Below are positions 60,570-64,000 of a stretch of 64,000 nt of DNA, piece after piece. The DNA is from Armillaria gallica. Taxonomy: Eukaryota; Basidiomycota; Agaricomycetes; Agaricales; Physalacriaceae. How positions within the stretch are numbered: the stretch's first letter is position 1; every line of letters begins with the position of its first letter. Where the stretch lies: the NCBI GenBank assembly GCA_037576215.1, contig JBANDB010000001.1, positions 2,728,001-2,792,000 on the forward strand, in the 5' to 3' direction. The notes below the pieces were generated by a model, which was not told the DNA's origin, made no database searches, and saw only the letters and a program-made list of their open reading frames with translations. The position numbers and the translations under genes are program-made.

Positions 60570-62453
60570 CTACATCTCACCCAACACTTCCCGACACATC
60601 GGGCATGTCCGACTCCTCACAAGCCACTTCCTCAAACACACCTCATGAAAAGCATGCCCACAGCTCGGACTCACTGCGCCCTTTATCCGCCTCCTTGAAC
60701 TGGGCCAGACAGACCCCGCATCGATCAACCTTTCTCCCTAACAAGACCAGCTTCAACTTCACCCTTCCGTCTTTCATCACCCTCCGCCGCTCCACCGACA
60801 CGCAGCCTAGCTTAGGCATGGGCAGCGGAGGCGAAGACCGAGTGTGCGTTACGGAGGCGGGCCCCATAATTTCCGAAACCAGAAGCAACGTCTTTGATTT
60901 TGAAAGAATCAGAATGACGGACGGAGGGAAGAGTATCGAGAGATCTCACGTCGTAGTTCGACCCATTAGCCACGTCGTCACGCTCCAAGCTTGACATCAG
61001 GAGGTCAAAGTCTGTTAGTTCGCGTTCGCGTGTAGCAGAGGAGGAAGCGGAGGGTGTGACGACGGGCGTACGTTCATCGAAGTCGATGAGAAGGTCCTCG
61101 GGACAAAATACGGGATTGGGTGGGATATTTTGGGTGGCTGCCTGCCCAGGACGGGGTGGCAATGGTCTTCCAAGGTAATGGTGGCGTGTCGGTGTTTCCG
61201 CAGATGCTGGGGAAGGTCCGGCCGATGATGGGGAAGACTGTGGGGATATGGGAAAGGATGCTGTCGATAAAGGATGCATGTACGGTCTCGCAGATCGAAC
61301 AGGAGAGTCTGTGCTTGCAGGCAATGAGGGACCGGGAGCTTCAACGTCGGATGTGGAAAGAAGTGGTCCCGATGGTGGCGGCGAGTTGCTCCGGTCGGTT
61401 GTGATCGCAGCGTTCGCCTCTAGAGGATGAATAGGAGACGCTAGAGGTGATGAGGGCCGGCTAAGGATATGAGGCTGTGCAGCTCCGGGAGGCGGGGGAG
61501 GAGGTCGATGAATGCCATGACGAGGTGGAGGTGGCGGCGGTGGCGGACGTCGCGCACGTGAAGGAAAATCGGAACTTGCGGATGGGAAAGGATGGTCCTG
61601 AGTAGGCGACGCATCCGGAGACGATACCGCCTCTACTGCAGACAGCAAGCTCGTCGGCGGCTCCAGCTCTGATTCTAAGACTTCCCAAGACTCCAATGTT
61701 TCGCAACTCCTCGAATGTTCCTTGCCCTTTGAGAAGAACTTGCGTCCAAGAGGCTCTCTCCCTTCGGCGAAGTTGACGGCGACAACGGAAGTCGAAGGGA
61801 AGTAGCAGACATCGTCGCCCTTAGCGACGTTGTGCTCCTCAAGAATGGCGAAGACAACCGGTACGGTGTGTTCGGTTGGTCTGACTGAGCCGCTGGAGCT
61901 TTTGGGGACAAAAGACGGAAAGGGGAAAGTGAAAGATGTCTAGAACGGCTTGGTGGTGATGGCGGTGAAGACTCAGCATCGTCGGAATCGGAGTCTAGGA
62001 GGGCACGATCAGTGACCACTCTGCGCCCGCGGTTGTGTACTGGGTCACTGTGCGTAGAAGACGGATTCCATCGCTTGTGAAACCGTTTGTTCGCATGGTT
62101 TTCGGTCGCTCCGATAACTGAGGTCATTTCAATGATCTCAAGCGACTCGTCCGAGTCTGCACCCGAGTGGGGGCTGGTAGGGGACGGAGGCGAATTTTGA
62201 GGAGAATTTTGGGTAGGGGTAGGGTTCGGCTGCCGAGGCACAGTTACTAGCGTCGTGGTGCTGGGACAGACAGACAACGGTGGTGTCGATATCGCTTCGA
62301 GGAACGACGGTGGAGGGTAGTCGGGAATACTCATTTCTATCTAGCAATGAGCATCGCATCGATCTCTTTGAAAAAAGCAACACATACCGTCGTCATCTCG
62401 ATGGTGTCTTGGCTGTCGAGTCGCAGTACGACCCGAGGGCTTTGTGTGTCCAT
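60570..62453 (-). CDS. RING-H2 finger protein with long Ser/Pro-rich region, frameshifted
   Basis: Probable E3 ubiquitin ligase. I start at ATG 62453 (MDTQSPRVVLRLDSQDTIEM TT), then a 47-nt intron to MSIPDYPPPSFLEAI at 62334. A long disordered Ser/Pro region follows, with polyproline (PPPPPPPPRHGIHRPPPPPP) and a conserved ESWEVLESE patch. The C-terminal RING reads CGVCLAQFKEADKG, then, one base out of frame, AVSPSCGHAFHEVCLRKW, RSRTCPMCREVLGEM, stop at 60570. Together these give C-x2-C...C-x-H-x2-H-x2-C...C-x2-C. The shift coincides with three C (GGG on the coding strand) at 60679-60681. A second shift is implied at about 61745-61765, between a Ser-rich frame and GRKFFSKGKEH. The N-terminus could extend further. 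Confidence 0.75.
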
Positions 62454-62800
62454 GTCGTGGCCCTACATTAAATCGTATCTCTTCTTCATCCCTTCTTCTT
62501 TCCATCCTTCTGACGCCCTTCTTTGCCTTAGTTTTTCGGACTCGACCAGCATTATCTGGGGGTATTAGGGTAACCTGGCCATGGTGACTGACTGCGTGGG
62601 TGAGGTAGGGAGCGATACGTGCTGCGTCCGCAACTCGCGACATCGTGATGGAGGCTAACGTCAAGGCAAGGAAGATCCTGCAGGCGGGAAGGTGTTGCAC
62701 AGCTGCATCATGGCTGCACGTCGGTAGCCATGATGAGGTCAATGTTTGACATATGTTTGTCACTGCGGACACAAGTCAATAAGTGTAAATACCCTCTTCG
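62454..62800. other. Divergent intergenic region between the RING gene and ERV25
   Basis: A minus-strand frame crosses the region (MSRVADAARIAPYLTHAV), but its frame differs from that of the RING protein. The region should hold two promoters. Confidence 0.45.
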
Positions 62801-63635
62801 ATGTCTCCTCCACGTCGCCCACAGGTTTTGGCTCTTTCCTGGCTGTTGTTCTTGTCTTTTCTGTTCCTGGCACCTCTAGAATCGTACGCTATAAAATTCT
62901 CTCTACAAGCATATCGATACCCCCCACCAAAATGTATATGGAATCCAGCACATGCCGACACGCTGGTTATTGTACCGCGAACGTTGCTCCCGGGGACAAG
63001 CAGAGGGTGGACATAGAAATTGTTGATTCAAGCCCGCAGAAGAATGTCTACCTCAGTAAGAGGAACGTCAATGCAGAGACGAGGTTGGCTATAACGACAC
63101 ACGCTGAGGGAGAGGTGGGAGTATGTTTCAAGAATCATCTTGACCCGGGTATGTTTCTACTTTGTTCTCTTACCGAGCATTGTCTTACGTATGGGTAGAT
63201 GTACGGTCAGAGACGGCAAAAACGGCTCGCATAATCGACTTGGATGTCGATATTGGCGCTGATGCTGTTGATTATAAGTGCGTTTTCTTCGCGTAACTTG
63301 ATGTTCAGGTTTTCATCTTTTCCTTCTAGTGCCATTGCGAACCAAGAGTCTCTATCTGGACTTGAAACAGAAATGCGCAAGCTGGAGGGATTGGTGAAGG
63401 AGATTGTGGACGAGATGGGTTATCTCAAGAAGCGGGAAGAGCGGTTCACGGACACCAATAGTGCGTATTCACGATACTGTATCCGTATCAGGAGTATTAA
63501 AACTTCTTTCTAGCCTCCACCAATCAGCGCGTCCAGAACTTTGCTTGGTTTACTATTATTTCTCTCGCGGGTCTAGGAGTGTGGCAAATAATGCATCTTC
63601 GCGCATTCTTCAAGCGAAAGTATCTCATTGATTGA
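62801..63635 (+). CDS. ERV25: Erv25-type p24 cargo receptor, one frameshift
   Basis: p24 delta-class protein cycling between ER and Golgi in COPII/COPI vesicles. Exons 62801-63148, 63199-63277, 63330-63460, 63514-63635 give 226 aa if one missing base is allowed. A signal peptide (MSPPRRPQVLALSWLLFLSF) is followed by the GOLD domain (IKFSLQAYRYPPPKCIWNPA with the first Cys; EVGVCFKNHLDP with the second). Then come a coiled coil (LSGLETEMRKLEGLVKEIVD), one TM (FAWFTIISLAGLGVWQIMHL) and the cytosolic tail RAFFKRKYLID with the FF and basic signals. The frame breaks after position 62973: LVIV is followed one base out by TANVAPGDKQRVDIEI. The exon phase downstream is correct only with the missing base. 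Confidence 0.93.
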
Positions 63636-64000
63636 GACACGCTTGTATTACGACGTATTTCAATCTCATTGTAATGGACAGAAGAGTTCGTTCTATCTGA
63701 CATTGTTCAATCAAGGTTTTACTTTGCTAATCAGAGCAGCTGCTCGATCACCGAATAGATGGAAGTCAGACGAGGAACGAACGACCAATTTTTCTCGGCC
63801 TTAAGGTACAGTTGTGCGGTGTAAAATCATTTCGTGGGTGACTTGTTCGTTATGAGCATTTAGGCTCATGGATATGCTCTAATGACAGAATATGATATAA
63901 GATCAATCATGATCAACTCTTTCAAGTCTTTCTCCACTTCCTATTTACTCAAGGAGTTTGCGTCTTGCTGGGCCTCGCCCTTGTCGTGCTTCAAGTTGCC
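63636..64000. other. 3' flank of ERV25
   Basis: AT-rich with no coding signal to the end of the window. Confidence 0.6.

Overview
The window comes from an intron-rich filamentous basidiomycete, most probably an Agaricomycete (mushroom-forming fungus). Coding genes are split by many short introns (mostly 47-57 nt, GT..AG). The gene content also fits: an AA9 lytic polysaccharide monooxygenase, an adenylate-forming reductase, a CFEM protein, the F-box family ending in a DVMMDDCR-type motif, and a multi-transmembrane family typical of Agaricomycetes. All gene models were built by hand, by joining reading frames at splice sites and checking phase. No tRNA, rRNA, CRISPR array or intact transposon was recognised.

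Layout. 1-12 kb: an AA9 LPMO (minus), a small Cys-containing secreted protein, the alpha subunit of protein farnesyl/geranylgeranyltransferase (RAM2/FNTA), a 2-kb stretch with old degenerate duplications, an NR2C2AP-like protein and a protein tyrosine phosphatase that start head to head, and a cytochrome P450. 13-23 kb: an F-box protein, a Rud3/GMAP-210-type golgin, a large adenylate-forming reductase (A-T-R), and a TDP2-like endonuclease/phosphatase-fold protein. 25-44 kb: a GPI-type CFEM protein, an ABCC/MRP transporter, a CsbD-like protein, the splicing factor Clf1/Crooked neck and the GPI ethanolamine phosphate transferase Mcd4/PIG-N. 44-49 kb: a decayed stretch with an exon-1-only relic and a fuller copy of a multi-TM family. 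49-64 kb: Aip1 (WD40, actin), an UNC-93-like transporter, an 88-aa single-TM protein, a secreted M28 aminopeptidase, a monocarboxylate-type MFS transporter, a RING-H2 protein and the p24 cargo receptor Erv25.

Most genes are unrelated housekeeping or secretory functions and I see no convincing biosynthetic cluster. The adenylate-forming reductase stands alone, but it has a palindromic CCG-N3-CGG element in its promoter that could be a Zn2Cys6 regulator site.

Two themes stand out. First, many otherwise well-conserved genes, including ones essential in yeast (CLF1, MCD4), carry single-base frameshifts. Several lie in short homopolymers, so base-level assembly errors are a likelier cause than gene death. 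Second, several splice structures would defeat automatic annotation: a 15-nt microexon encoding the D-loop region of the second ABC nucleotide-binding domain, a probable GC-AG intron in MCD4, an acceptor behind a pure A tract, and a start codon that ends exactly at an exon junction.
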